From: Hahella chejuensis KCTC 2396
GTDB taxonomy: Bacteria > Pseudomonadota > Gammaproteobacteria > Pseudomonadales > Oleiphilaceae
Assembly: GCF_000012985.1 (NCBI RefSeq)
Contig: NC_007645.1
Coordinates: forward strand, 7,057,001-7,121,000
Length of the DNA: 64,000 bases
Direction: 5' to 3'
Part shown: in pieces, positions 44,709-53,037 of the stretch
How the letters are laid out: each line of letters starts with the position of its first letter
How positions within the stretch are numbered: the first letter of the stretch is position 1
Program-made: the position numbers and the translations under genes
The notes under the pieces: generated by a model
Databases searched by the model: none
What the model saw: the letters and a program-made list of their open reading frames with translations, nothing else
What the model was told of the DNA's origin: nothing

Positions 44709-46745
44709 TCAATCGGCGTTAAGTACCGCGTCGGCGACTCCCTGTGGCGTTTCCGCATAGTGCGAGAACGTCATGGAGAAGCTGGCTCGCCCTGCCGTCA
44801 TCGTACGCAGGTCGCCGATATAGCCGAACATTTCCGCCAGCGGCGCTTCCGCGTTGATGACGCAGGCGTCGCCCCGGTCCAACTGGTTGAGGATCGAACC
44901 GCGACGTCGCATCAGGTCGCCAATGCAGTCGCCGACATGATCGCGAGGCGTCACAATTTCAACCGCCATCACTGGCTCCAACAGTCTGGGCGTCGCTTGC
45001 GCCATGGCTTCCTTGAAGGCTTCCCGTCCTGCCACGCTGAACGCCAATTGCGACGAGTCCTGCGCATGATAGGCGCCATCCAGCAACACCGCTTTGAAGC
45101 CGCCGCAGGGATAACCGCCCAATACGCCGGAGCGCGCAGCCTGTCTGACGCCATCTTCCACAGCGGGAATATACTCCCGTGGAATGGCTGCGCCGACGAT
45201 TTGGCTTTCAAACTCAATGCCGTCGCCAGCGATGGGTTCAAAGCGCATGCGCACTTCCGCGAACTGACCGGGTCCGCCTTTTTGCTTCTTGTAGACATAG
45301 TCCACCGCAGCCGATTGAGTGATGGTCTCCCGGTACGCCACTTGCGGACGTCCCACAGTCACAGCGATGTCAAAGTCCGTTTGTAACCGATCCACAACTA
45401 TTTCCAGGTGCAGTTCGCCCATGCCTGACACCAGCGTTTCTCCTGCTGCGCCTGTACTCAATCGCAGGCTGGGATCTTCGCCGACAATGGCGCGCAAAGC
45501 TTCACCCAGACGATCCTGGTCCTGCCGCGACTTCGGCTCGATCACGATGTCCATGACCGGTTCCGGCGCATTGATGCGCTCAAGCACCAGAGGCGCTTCC
45601 GGGGCGCACAACGTATCTCCGGTCTGCGTGTGCTTCATGCCCACCAGCGCGACAATGTCGCCAGCGCCGATGCGGTCTCGCGCCACTTTACGGTCGGCGT
45701 GCATTTCATATATCCGGCCTATACGTTCATACTGGCCAACATTCGTATTGAGTACGCGCGAACCGGATTGCAACGTTCCTCGATAAACACGCACATAGGT
45801 CAGCGCCCCATGCTTGTCGTTCACCACTTTGAAGGCCAGCGCGGCGAAAGCTCCATCAACATCCGCATCCACAATTTGAGCGCCGTCGACGGTTTCCATG
45901 CCTTTCACCTCCTGCGGCGAAGGCAGATAGTCGACCACCGCGTCTAACACCATCTGTACGCCTTTGTTCTTGAATGCAGATGCACACAACACAGGAACGA
46001 ATGCGCCGCTGACAACGCCCTGACGAATCAGTCGCTTCAGATCATCAGCCTGCAAAGTGGCGCCATTGAACCAGCCTTCCAGGAGTTCATCATCCAGCTC
46101 AACCAGTGTTTCTTCCAGTTGCGCCCGATATTGCGCAGCCTGTTCCTGGTACTCAGGCGTAATCTCTTCGGACGAATATTTCCAGCCGTCATCAGCGTTC
46201 CAGCGATGCAGAGACATAGTTGTCAAGTCGATTAACCCGACATAGGTTTCCTCGACGAAGACAGGCAGATGAACCACCAGAGGCTGCGCGCCAAGACGCT
46301 CGCGAATCATTGCTACAACGCGTAGATAATCGGCGCCGATGCGGTCCATCTTGTTGACCAGACATATCCGCGGCACGCCGTATTGATCCGCCAATCGCCA
46401 GTTGGTTTCCGATTGCGGCTCAACGCCGGCGACGGAGTCGAAAACCACCACCGCGCCGTCCAGTACGCGCAACGAGCGATTCACTTCGATGTTGAAATCG
46501 ATGTGACCAGGCGTATCAATAATATTGATGCGATGATCCCGCCAGCCCACTGTAACCGCCGCGCTGGCGATAGTGATGCCTCGTTGGCGTTCCTGAACCA
46601 TGTGATCGGTGACGGTTCCGCCATGATGTACTTCGCCCATGCTGTGCAGGGCGCCAGTGAAGTGCAGCAACCTTTCGGTCAGGGTGGTTTTGCCTGCGTC
46701 AACGTGAGCGATGATGCCGATATTTCTTAACTTTTGAAGTTTCAT
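44709..46745 (-). CDS. Elongation factor G paralogue
   Basis: A 678-residue translational GTPase. G1 is AHVDAGKTT, G2 RGITI, G3 DTPGH and G4 NKMD. Domains II-V follow, with the domain IV tip in GGPGQFAEV. It ends SHYAETPQGVADAVL. It is shorter than canonical EF-G (about 700), has no rpsL, rpsG or tuf neighbours, and resembles the second EF-G copies seen in many gammaproteobacteria. Such copies may act in translocation, recycling or stress. AGAGG precedes the start. The 5' leader is long and carries an apparent attenuator, unusual for this family. Confidence 0.92.
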   Translation of the reverse strand: MKLQKLRNIGIIAHVDAGKTTLTERLLHFTGALHSMGEVHHGGTVTDHMVQERQRGITIASAAVTVGWRDHRINIIDTPGHIDFNIEVNRSLRVLDGAVVVFDSVAGVEPQSETNWRLADQYGVPRICLVNKMDRIGADYLRVVAMIRERLGAQPLVVHLPVFVEETYVGLIDLTTMSLHRWNADDGWKYSSEEITPEYQEQAAQYRAQLEETLVELDDELLEGWFNGATLQADDLKRLIRQGVVSGAFVPVLCASAFKNKGVQMVLDAVVDYLPSPQEVKGMETVDGAQIVDADVDGAFAALAFKVVNDKHGALTYVRVYRGTLQSGSRVLNTNVGQYERIGRIYEMHADRKVARDRIGAGDIVALVGMKHTQTGDTLCAPEAPLVLERINAPEPVMDIVIEPKSRQDQDRLGEALRAIVGEDPSLRLSTGAAGETLVSGMGELHLEIVVDRLQTDFDIAVTVGRPQVAYRETITQSAAVDYVYKKQKGGPGQFAEVRMRFEPIAGDGIEFESQIVGAAIPREYIPAVEDGVRQAARSGVLGGYPCGGFKAVLLDGAYHAQDSSQLAFSVAGREAFKEAMAQATPRLLEPVMAVEIVTPRDHVGDCIGDLMRRRGSILNQLDRGDACVINAEAPLAEMFGYIGDLRTMTAGRASFSMTFSHYAETPQGVADAVLNAD

Positions 46746-47060
46746 AACAAACCTCTGAAAACCTGAAATCCTTCTTCCGGACAGGCTTTTCTGAGTACGC
46801 CCGGAAGTGTTTACTCCCAGGGCGCAAGAGGCGTCATGGGAGCGTTAAGTTGTTTCCCGGTCTTTTGGCGTTCCACGCTTACCCTGAAGAGAAGCAGGAT
46901 AAACAAGCGTGGAAAAAGTGGAAGCACCAAGGGTTAGGCGCGAGAACTCCGGCCCTTGGGCTGGGACTATTGCTGCGATGTACTTGTCGTAAGTTCTCAT
47001 AACGAAACCGTTTCTTGGCGATGTTGAATAAGCGTCCGAACTTTTTCGGAACCGAAAACG
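46746..47060 (-). other. Long structured untranslated leader of the EF-G paralogue
   Basis: Between the attenuator terminator and the EF-G start are about 315 bases. TTCCACGCTT (46871-46880) and AAGCGTGGAA (46905-46914) are a perfect 10-bp inverted repeat, and CTTCCGG (46774-46780) with CCGGAAG (46801-46807) is another. A 51-codon frame, starting at 47000 and ending at 46845, is open on the minus strand but has no clear ribosome site, so it is not called as a gene. Confidence 0.45.
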
Positions 47061-47098
47061 AAAAAACCCCGGGAGGCGGTGGCCTACCGGGGTTTTTT
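47061..47098 (-). terminator. Attenuator-like terminator upstream of the EF-G paralogue
   Basis: AAAAAACCCCGG and CCGGGGTTTTTT form a perfect 12-bp stem around 14 bases. On the minus strand it follows the leader peptide by about 50 bases. Its loop contains GCCTCC, which can also pair with GGAGGC at 47128-47123, an arrangement expected of an antiterminator. Confidence 0.75.
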
Positions 47099-47110
47099 CA
47101 TACTGCAACC

Positions 47111-47128
47111 GGAGGCCTATACGCCTCC
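47111..47128 (-). promoter_or_regulatory. Competing hairpin in the EF-G leader
   Basis: GGAGGC-N6-GCCTCC forms a 6-bp hairpin between the leader peptide stop codon and the terminator. One arm can alternatively pair with the terminator loop, so the two structures exclude each other. Confidence 0.5.
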
Positions 47129-47145
47129 GCCAGCTATAGCGAAGG

Positions 47146-47235
47146 CTATGACTTCAATACCAAAATGCACGCGCTGTCGCGAACGATGGTGATCGCTCCG
47201 ACGCGGCCGCTGAGGTTGGTAGTGGTGAGTGTCAT
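47146..47235 (-). CDS. Candidate 29-residue leader peptide
   Basis: A short frame begins MTLTTTNLSGRV and ends ILVLKS. AAGG lies upstream of the ATG. Its stop codon lies just before two mutually exclusive hairpins and a terminator, the order expected for translation-coupled attenuation. Five Thr occur in the first 16 residues and seven Ile, Leu or Val in the last 15, but there is no pure run of one amino acid. It could instead sense general ribosome stalling, which would suit control of a translation factor. The peptide is a prediction only. Confidence 0.5.
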   Translation of the reverse strand: MTLTTTNLSGRVGAITIVRDSACILVLKS

Positions 47236-47273
47236 AACCTTGCTCTTCAGATAAATTCGTTCAGTGGGCGCGG

Positions 47274-47302
47274 ATATTAACAAGCCTTTGGTCAGTATTC
47301 AA
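47274..47302 (-). promoter_or_regulatory. Sigma-70 promoter for the EF-G leader
   Basis: TTGAAT-N17-TAATAT on the minus strand is close to consensus, ending about 40 bases upstream of the leader peptide start. It lies just downstream of the nadV terminator, so transcription of the EF-G unit starts independently. Confidence 0.75.
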
Positions 47303-47345
47303 TCGGCTTTTAACGAGAATATTGCAGCGCCCAGAAACACAAAAA

Positions 47346-47369
47346 GCGGAGTCGGGAGACCGACTCCGC
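47346..47369 (-). terminator. Terminator of the nadV transcript
   Basis: GCGGAGTCGG and CCGACTCCGC form a perfect 10-bp stem with a four-base loop. The five A before it give a T-run on the minus strand. It lies 14 bases after the nadV stop codon. Confidence 0.88.
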
Positions 47370-47382
47370 CGTAACGATAAGC

Positions 47383-48762
47383 TTATTGCGCCGCGTTGGC
47401 TCTGACTTCATCGAAAGTCCATTCCTTCATCAGATCGCCATTACGGAAGACGGTAACCAATTGGTCCTCCCGATTACCCAGGTCCTGCCGGCGCACTGTC
47501 TGAAAGCCGCCATCCAAGTCTTTAACCAGCGCCAGAAGTCCTTTCTTGGAACGTTTGCCCTGATCGGTGATGGGGTCTTTATAGACATCTCTCCAGATGC
47601 CTTTTACGCATATCGCAGAAGCCTTCATGGCGAATTTCAACGTATCCCGGTTCACCTTCTGCAGCAGTTCTCCCCCCATGCCGAAAGCAATGTTTTCAGC
47701 GCTTTGCTTGCGCGCTTTCATCGCCGCCAGAATGGCTTCGATCGTGTGCAAAGAGATGCCGTCGCCTTGAATCACCCGGATGCACGCCGGCAATACCCGA
47801 TATCCTTTGCTGTTGACGGTGAAGCCGAATTTCCGCATCAGTCGTTCGATGGTTTCGGTCACGATCGCTACAGGATCGCCACTGTCAGGACGCACCACCA
47901 AGGTGCCGCCGCTGCGCTCGATTTTGGTTTTCAGCGCTTCGCCCCAGAGGTTGTCGATAGCGTTCCACAAGTCATAAGAGTCGCTGACCACCGCCACCAG
48001 TTTGCCGGGCTCGGCGAACTGGTCCAGCATGTTGGCGTAGGCGTCCACTTCCGCTTCCTTGCCCCAGCTGGTAATGGTGCTGTGCTCCGCTGCTGGGATT
48101 GAAAAGCCCGCCATATCAGCGCCGTAGTAGCGTCTCGCCGCCATGATGCCGCTAACAGTGTCAGTGCCCATAAAGTTCACCAAGTGAGCGGCCCCGCCAA
48201 TCGCTGCGGTTTCTTCAGAACTGGCGCCGCGAGCGCCGAAGTCGTGCAGTTTGAATGGCAATCCTTCGATAGTGTCCGCCGTTTCTTCCAGGTAACGCTT
48301 GATGATGTTGCGGCAGCTCCAGGATACGGTGGCGACCGTAGTCGGATACCAGACCGCTCTCAACAACGCCGTTTCCACATAGCTGGTCAACCAGGCGCAA
48401 TTACGGTCGGTGTTGATGACCTGCACCATCACGTTTTTCACATCCATGACGGTTCCTTCCGGCGCAGCCTGGATTTCTATCGGCAGATAACCCTCGTGCT
48501 TCTCCAGAATATAGCGCCAGCCTTCTTCATTGAAGGGCACGCCGTGGGCTTGATAAACCAGCTTGGCTTCTTCGATATCGTCCGCGGTAATCGGTTTGGT
48601 CAGGTACTCTTTGATGAACATCTGCAGACCGAAGAACACCGCTTTCTCAAAAGCGCCGCCCCGTGATTCGATGTAGCTGGAAACCTGCGTGGCGCCAGCC
48701 GGATACTGCAGGTAGTGAGAGGTTTTGTAAGAATCTACGTTTAAGATAATGCTGTTTTTCAT
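47383..48762 (-). CDS. nadV: Nicotinamide phosphoribosyltransferase
   Basis: Makes nicotinamide mononucleotide (NMN) from nicotinamide and PRPP, allowing direct NAD salvage without deamidation. The 459-residue product matches NadV/NAMPT: NVDSYKTSHYLQYP at the start, FKLHDFGARGASS in the middle with conserved catalytic-site residues, VVRPDSGDP for PRPP, and QGDGISLHTI. GGAGG lies upstream of the start. It is the last gene of the minus-strand NAD salvage group, 81 bases after the nadM gene, so it is probably co-transcribed. Confidence 0.94.
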   Translation of the reverse strand: MKNSIILNVDSYKTSHYLQYPAGATQVSSYIESRGGAFEKAVFFGLQMFIKEYLTKPITADDIEEAKLVYQAHGVPFNEEGWRYILEKHEGYLPIEIQAAPEGTVMDVKNVMVQVINTDRNCAWLTSYVETALLRAVWYPTTVATVSWSCRNIIKRYLEETADTIEGLPFKLHDFGARGASSEETAAIGGAAHLVNFMGTDTVSGIMAARRYYGADMAGFSIPAAEHSTITSWGKEAEVDAYANMLDQFAEPGKLVAVVSDSYDLWNAIDNLWGEALKTKIERSGGTLVVRPDSGDPVAIVTETIERLMRKFGFTVNSKGYRVLPACIRVIQGDGISLHTIEAILAAMKARKQSAENIAFGMGGELLQKVNRDTLKFAMKASAICVKGIWRDVYKDPITDQGKRSKKGLLALVKDLDGGFQTVRRQDLGNREDQLVTVFRNGDLMKEWTFDEVRANAAQ

Positions 48763-48843
48763 GACGGAAATCCTCCGGTCAATGTTTGGGTTAAGGGTGT
48801 TGCGGTCTATCCGCGGCCCTCGTTTTTCTTAATCTTTTTCCGG

Positions 48844-49917
48844 CTAAATACCGGTCATTTCCTGAATGATGAAGTAGTGATCTTCATATAATTTTCCTGG
48901 GTCCAGTTCCGCCAGCGGCACCCACATGGCCTGTCTGGCGTCATCGCCGCCTTTCACTTTCGGCAGCTCGCTGCTTGGCTCCAGTTCAATGTGAAACGCA
49001 TGAGTGATAGTGCGTCCTCGGGCTGAACGATGCGGATCATCGAACACCTGCTGCGCCTTGATTGAGCCTCTCAATACTGGCGCTGGCACTTTCAATCTGG
49101 TTTCTTCCCGCAATTCCCGCAGGCACGCATCCAAAAGTTTCTCATTCTGATCGACGAAGCCGCCCGGCAACGCTAACAGGCCTTTACCGGGACGCGCCTT
49201 ACGCTCCACCAGCAGTACATGTCCGCTTTGCACTACCACGGCGTCGACGGTCACGAAGGTCGGCGCATAAGGCGCAGCGCTCCAGGCGCGTTTGTACTTG
49301 GCGATGAAATCATGTTCGTATTTGATTTCCTCGTAGTCTTCGCTGAGACAGAACTTCGCCAGCTTCTCCCGTACCGCCGCTGGCAACGCCAGATCCGCGT
49401 CACTGCTTTCCAGATAATGCATACCGCCGCGACGATCCGTCTGATTAACGCCGAAAATCGCTTCTCTTACCGGTGTGGCGCTAATGCCGTCCACGTTCTC
49501 TACTTCAACGCTTCCCCACTGTGGAAACAACTTCAGGTAGAAAGAGCTGTGGTCCTTACTGTGACCAATCAAACCCACCTTGGCGGATTTGTGCGGCATG
49601 CCGTGATGAGCGGTTACCAGTCCCTGAACAGTGGACTGTACGTTTCTGACCCAGATCTCATCGTTGTAGACAATGTCCATCAGCGGCGCGATATGCACGC
49701 GTTGATTATCTGCTTTGCTGAGGGCGCTGCGCACCATATCTTCGCGTTCGCTGACACTCCAGGGGTTGCGTGTGGAGCGGGGCTGATGCGCAGAACCACA
49801 CAAGACAATCATTTGACGCGCTTTGCGCAGCCCCTGTTCAATCACCGCAAGGTGACCGCGATGAAAAGGCTGGAAACGTCCAATAAATACTAAAAAGTCG
49901 TATTCGAAATTTTGCAT
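48844..49917 (-). CDS. Bifunctional NMN adenylyltransferase/Nudix hydrolase
   Basis: A 357-residue fusion of the NadM-Nudix type. The N-terminal nucleotidyltransferase has [18 protein letters not shown] (H-x-G-H) and [12 protein letters not shown], and converts NMN to NAD. The C-terminal Nudix domain has [20 protein letters not shown] followed by REET, an almost complete Nudix box that in this family acts on ADP-ribose. ATG at 49917 follows AAGGAG; the frame is open upstream across an NrtR operator and those residues are rejected. It links NadV and NadR products to NAD. Confidence 0.93.
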   Translation of the reverse strand: MQNFEYDFLVFIGRFQPFHRGHLAVIEQGLRKARQMIVLCGSAHQPRSTRNPWSVSEREDMVRSALSKADNQRVHIAPLMDIVYNDEIWVRNVQSTVQGLVTAHHGMPHKSAKVGLIGHSKDHSSFYLKLFPQWGSVEVENVDGISATPVREAIFGVNQTDRRGGMHYLESSDADLALPAAVREKLAKFCLSEDYEEIKYEHDFIAKYKRAWSAAPYAPTFVTVDAVVVQSGHVLLVERKARPGKGLLALPGGFVDQNEKLLDACLRELREETRLKVPAPVLRGSIKAQQVFDDPHRSARGRTITHAFHIELEPSSELPKVKGGDDARQAMWVPLAELDPGKLYEDHYFIIQEMTGI

Positions 49918-50022
49918 ACCAGCAATCTCCTTGCTGTGGTTGACGGGAACCCGGTCTTTCCAGGTCCGCTTAAACTTTTTCTCCGGGGATTCATGAGTCC
50001 CATGAACCCTGTCGATGGGCAT

Positions 50023-50043
50023 ATAGTGGCATAATGACACTAA
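50023..50043. promoter_or_regulatory. NrtR operator upstream of nadM-Nudix
   Basis: ATAGTGGC-ATAAT-GACACTAA is nearly identical to the perfect repeat upstream of nrtR (18 of 21 positions match). It lies about 105 bases before the nadM start, in the short gap after the nadR-like gene. An independent, repressed promoter for nadM-nadV is likely. Confidence 0.75.
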
Positions 50044-50060
50044 GTGGTCAAGCGCTATTT

Positions 50061-51062
50061 TCAGGCTCCCTCTAAAACATTTCTAACCTGCCTGATACGC
50101 GCCTCAACGTCACCCCTCAGCAGCACATACTCTATGTTTCTGCGCTCAAGCTCCGCGATGATCTCCTGTTGGAAGTCCGCGCGGTTCACTTCCCCTGAAC
50201 GATCCCAGGTATCCTCATAGGGGATGTCGTCAGCGCACAGAAACACATGGTCATAGCGCTGGGTCGCCGCATCCGCCAGACGCTCCAGTTCCGGCAACGC
50301 GAAGCCATGATAATAATGAGCGAAATGCCGCGTCGTCAGCGCATTGGTGTCCACGAACAAGTATCGATCGCTATCCAGCAGAAGTTTTTCTTCGCGCTGC
50401 AGATGGCCTTGTGCGATTTCCACCAGCTGCTCGGGAACCAGACGTCGCTCAATCTGGTTTTCCTCCCAGTACTCCCGTCCGTACTCCGGCATCCATTGCG
50501 TATTAAAGCGCGCCGCCATCGCCTCCGCCAACGTGGTTTTACCAGTAGACGGCGCTCCCAGGAACACCACTTTCTTTACCAAGTCCCTGTACACCAGCGG
50601 ATGCACCCAATCTCTGGCGGCGAAGGGATTTTTGCGCACCTGAGTAGCGGAGATGGGTACGATCTTTCTGGCTTCATCCACTCGACAGTCCTGCGCATTG
50701 AGATAACGGCTGACATGATCGCCGTAGAATTCACTGCAAAAAAAATGAGTCACCTGTCTGCCCGCCAGACACTGCCCGATGTATTCCTCCTGCTTCCGAC
50801 ATATCTCCGGCGTATCCCCCACTTCCTGCGGCCCATCTGGCGCCAGAATCACCTCAGCGTCCGGGTACAGCGCTTTAATCCAGGACGCCCGCCGCTCCAG
50901 TGGAACCTCTATTACATCCGGGCAACCGTAGATCATCACCAGCAAGTGATCCACCTGCTCCAGCGCCTGTTCGATCAGATATTGATGACCTTTATGCAGC
51001 GGCGCGAACTTCCCTAACGTCAGACCAATCTTGCGCTGCGCATCATACTCAGGCTTTTGCAT
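50061..51062 (-). CDS. nadR: NadR-like NMN adenylyltransferase/ribosylnicotinamide kinase
   Basis: A 333-residue protein with two domains: a nucleotidyltransferase (LGKFAPLHKGHQYLIEQAL with H-x-G-H; ISATQVRKNPF) and a P-loop kinase (VVFLGAPSTGKTTLAEAMA) that phosphorylates nicotinamide riboside. It lacks the N-terminal DNA-binding domain of enteric NadR, which fits with NrtR doing the regulation here. It overlaps pnuC by 14 bases. It would turn riboside brought in by PnuC into NMN and possibly NAD. Confidence 0.93.
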   Translation of the reverse strand: MQKPEYDAQRKIGLTLGKFAPLHKGHQYLIEQALEQVDHLLVMIYGCPDVIEVPLERRASWIKALYPDAEVILAPDGPQEVGDTPEICRKQEEYIGQCLAGRQVTHFFCSEFYGDHVSRYLNAQDCRVDEARKIVPISATQVRKNPFAARDWVHPLVYRDLVKKVVFLGAPSTGKTTLAEAMAARFNTQWMPEYGREYWEENQIERRLVPEQLVEIAQGHLQREEKLLLDSDRYLFVDTNALTTRHFAHYYHGFALPELERLADAATQRYDHVFLCADDIPYEDTWDRSGEVNRADFQQEIIAELERRNIEYVLLRGDVEARIRQVRNVLEGA

Positions 51063-51678
51063 AGTCCGCCTTCATCTCCAGCGATTGGGTTTGATAACGA
51101 CGCAGCCAGACAAGCAGACCCGCACTCGCCATGACCAGGAATGTCGCATACAAAACGGTGGTGGGATACAGGCCTTTCTGCCAATACACGCCAATGGCGA
51201 CGATGTCTACGGCAATCCAGAAGCCCCAATTGATCAACTGCCGCCTGGACAGCAGCCATTGCGCCACCAGACTGGCGACCGTGGTGAAAGCATCCGGATA
51301 AGGCAATGAGGCGTCGGTATAGGTGGACATGACATAACCCAGACCAAAGCTGCCGATAATGGCGACCGCCACCCATAACAACGTCATCGTAGGCGGGGTG
51401 GGCAGCACCACCAAATCATCGTCGCGCCCCTTACCCTGCAGCCAATACCACCAGCCATAAAACTGCATCGCCACATAAACGCCATGAAGTATGAAATCGG
51501 AATACAGCTTGGCGTCGTAAAACACGATCATGTACAGCGCCACTTGCACCAACCCGATGGGCCAGCACCAGATATTGCGGCGGATGATCAGGAAAACACA
51601 GATGAAGCCCGCCAGGGAGGCGATGATTTCTATAGCGGAGCCGCCGAAAAAGCCGACCAAAAAGGATTGTATGTCCAT
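51049..51678 (-). CDS. pnuC: Nicotinamide riboside transporter PnuC
   Basis: A 209-residue membrane protein with about seven predicted helices. The conserved PnuC features are present: NIWCWPIGLVQVALYMIVFYDAKLYSDF, QFYGWWYWLQG and QLINWGFWIAVDIVAIGVYWQKGLY. It imports nicotinamide riboside by facilitated diffusion, drawn in by phosphorylation through the NadR-like kinase encoded by the overlapping next gene. A perfect NrtR operator lies 80-105 bases upstream, shared with divergent nrtR. Confidence 0.95.
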   Translation of the reverse strand: MDIQSFLVGFFGGSAIEIIASLAGFICVFLIIRRNIWCWPIGLVQVALYMIVFYDAKLYSDFILHGVYVAMQFYGWWYWLQGKGRDDDLVVLPTPPTMTLLWVAVAIIGSFGLGYVMSTYTDASLPYPDAFTTVASLVAQWLLSRRQLINWGFWIAVDIVAIGVYWQKGLYPTTVLYATFLVMASAGLLVWLRRYQTQSLEMKADYAKA

Positions 51679-51757
51679 GGTATTACTCTGGAGTTTGGAT
51701 ATGCTTTTATGGGTAGATTGACGGTGTCTGTTTTGACACCTTTATTCAAGGTCGCTA

Positions 51758-51784
51758 ATATTAGTGGCCTAATGCCACTAATAT
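51758..51784. promoter_or_regulatory. Perfect NrtR operator between pnuC and nrtR
   Basis: ATATTAGTGGC and GCCACTAATAT are exact inverted copies separated by CTAAT. The site lies just upstream of nrtR and in the pnuC promoter region, so it would control both. A close copy is at 50023-50043. Confidence 0.85.
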
Positions 51785-51801
51785 AGTACGTTTTTCAGGT
51801 T

Positions 51802-52542
51802 ATGCAAGATTACGCCTCAGAAAAAGACTTTCTCGCCGCCTACAACGTTCACGATTACGAAGTGCCTCTCACTTCCGTGGATATGGCCATATTCAAGCTC
51901 AGGGAACAGCAGCTCGAAGTGTTGCTGGTGAAGCGCTCGCAACATCCCTCCAGGGACAAGTGGGCGCTGCCGGGTGGGTTTATTGACCTGAAGAAAGACA
52001 GAGTCCTCGAAGACACCGCTCATCGGAAGCTGGTGGAAAAAACCGGGGTAAAAAGCCCCTATCTGGAGCAGGTCGCCACCTTTGGCGGTAAGCAAAGAGA
52101 CCCCCGTGGCTGGTCAGTGACGGTGGTGTACTTCGCCTTAGTCGCCCATGAGGAAGTTGATGTTGATCCCAAAGGCGCCAAAGAAGAAACGCGCTGGGTT
52201 CCGGTTACCGAAGCATTACGTGACTATAAACTGGCGTTTGATCACAACGAAATTCTGCGCCTGTGTCGCGAACGACTGACCAGCAAGGTGCAATATACCG
52301 CGCTGCCGATTCACTTGTTGCCGGAAGAATTCACGCTGACCGAGCTACAGAAGGTGTTTGAAGTGATTCTCGGCAATGAGGTGGAAAAGAAGTCCTTCCG
52401 TCGCCGTATCCTGGATGCGGATATTCTGGAGGAAAGCGGCGCCATGCGCACCGGCAGCAACCGGCCTGCGAAACTGTATCGACTCAAGCGCGGCGTGGAG
52501 AATCATTTCTTCCCCAGAACGATCGAAGGACCGCGCAGTTAA
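51802..52542 (+). CDS. nrtR: NrtR-type repressor of NAD metabolism
   Basis: A 246-residue repressor built from an inactive Nudix domain and a C-terminal winged helix. The Nudix box region, LPGGFIDLKKDRVLEDTAHR, continues KLVEKTG and has lost several catalytic Glu residues, as is normal for NrtR, which senses ADP-ribose or NAD derivatives instead of cutting them. The C-terminal part includes LTELQKVFEVILGNEVEKKS and RPAKLYRLK. Its operator overlaps its own promoter. It probably governs pnuC-nadR and nadM-nadV and may also affect the downstream genes that follow it closely. Confidence 0.94.
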   Translation: MQDYASEKDFLAAYNVHDYEVPLTSVDMAIFKLREQQLEVLLVKRSQHPSRDKWALPGGFIDLKKDRVLEDTAHRKLVEKTGVKSPYLEQVATFGGKQRDPRGWSVTVVYFALVAHEEVDVDPKGAKEETRWVPVTEALRDYKLAFDHNEILRLCRERLTSKVQYTALPIHLLPEEFTLTELQKVFEVILGNEVEKKSFRRRILDADILEESGAMRTGSNRPAKLYRLKRGVENHFFPRTIEGPRS

Positions 52543-52557
52543 TATCGGAGAGTGGTA

Positions 52558-53037
52558 ATGACTGAGAAAAAAACGATTAATTTTTATCTGGCTAACGGCG
52601 AGTACGGATGCTTTTCCAATTTCTCCCGCGATCCGGTATACCTGAAAGACAAACGCTGGCCCACGTCCGAGCATTATTTTCAGGCGCAAAAATTCGCCGG
52701 CACAGAGCATGAAGAAGCCGTACGCATGGCGTCAAAACCCATGGAGGCCGCTAATATGGGACGTGAGCGCACGCGCCCTCTGCGGCCGGATTGGGAAGCC
52801 GTCAAAGACGACATCATGCGCGAAGCGGTTATGGCCAAATTCGTCCAGCATGAAAAACTTACTTCCATACTGTTGGGAACCGGCGACGCTGAATTGGTCG
52901 AGCATACCGCCAACGACCGTTATTGGGCGGACGGCGGCGATGGGAGCGGCCTGAATATGCTGGGTAAAATTCTGATGGAAGTGCGCGAAGCGATTCAACA
53001 AGGTAAAAGCAAATATGAAAACGGTCACTTTATTTAG
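52558..53037 (+). CDS. NADAR-family protein (YbiA-like)
   Basis: A 159-residue NADAR protein. Family marks are CFSNFSRDPVYLK, WPTSEHYFQAQKF and YWADGGDGSGLNMLGKILMEVRE. Members act as N-glycosidases on riboflavin intermediates or, as shown for some toxin-linked members, remove ADP-ribose from guanine in DNA. Start ATG at 52558 has GGAG upstream and is 15 bases after nrtR, so co-transcription with the NAD regulator is likely. Its context, with NAD genes and an ADP-ribosylglycohydrolase, favours an ADP-ribose role. Confidence 0.9.
   Translation: MTEKKTINFYLANGEYGCFSNFSRDPVYLKDKRWPTSEHYFQAQKFAGTEHEEAVRMASKPMEAANMGRERTRPLRPDWEAVKDDIMREAVMAKFVQHEKLTSILLGTGDAELVEHTANDRYWADGGDGSGLNMLGKILMEVREAIQQGKSKYENGHFI

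Noticed and set aside
46845-47000. Minus-strand 51-codon frame in the EF-G leader as a gene
   Set aside because: No ribosome site and an inverted repeat inside it. It is mentioned as part of the leader but not called.
47006-47254. Plus-strand frame across the EF-G leader terminator as a gene
   Set aside because: It reads through a perfect terminator stem and has no ribosome site; the minus-strand leader reading explains the structures.
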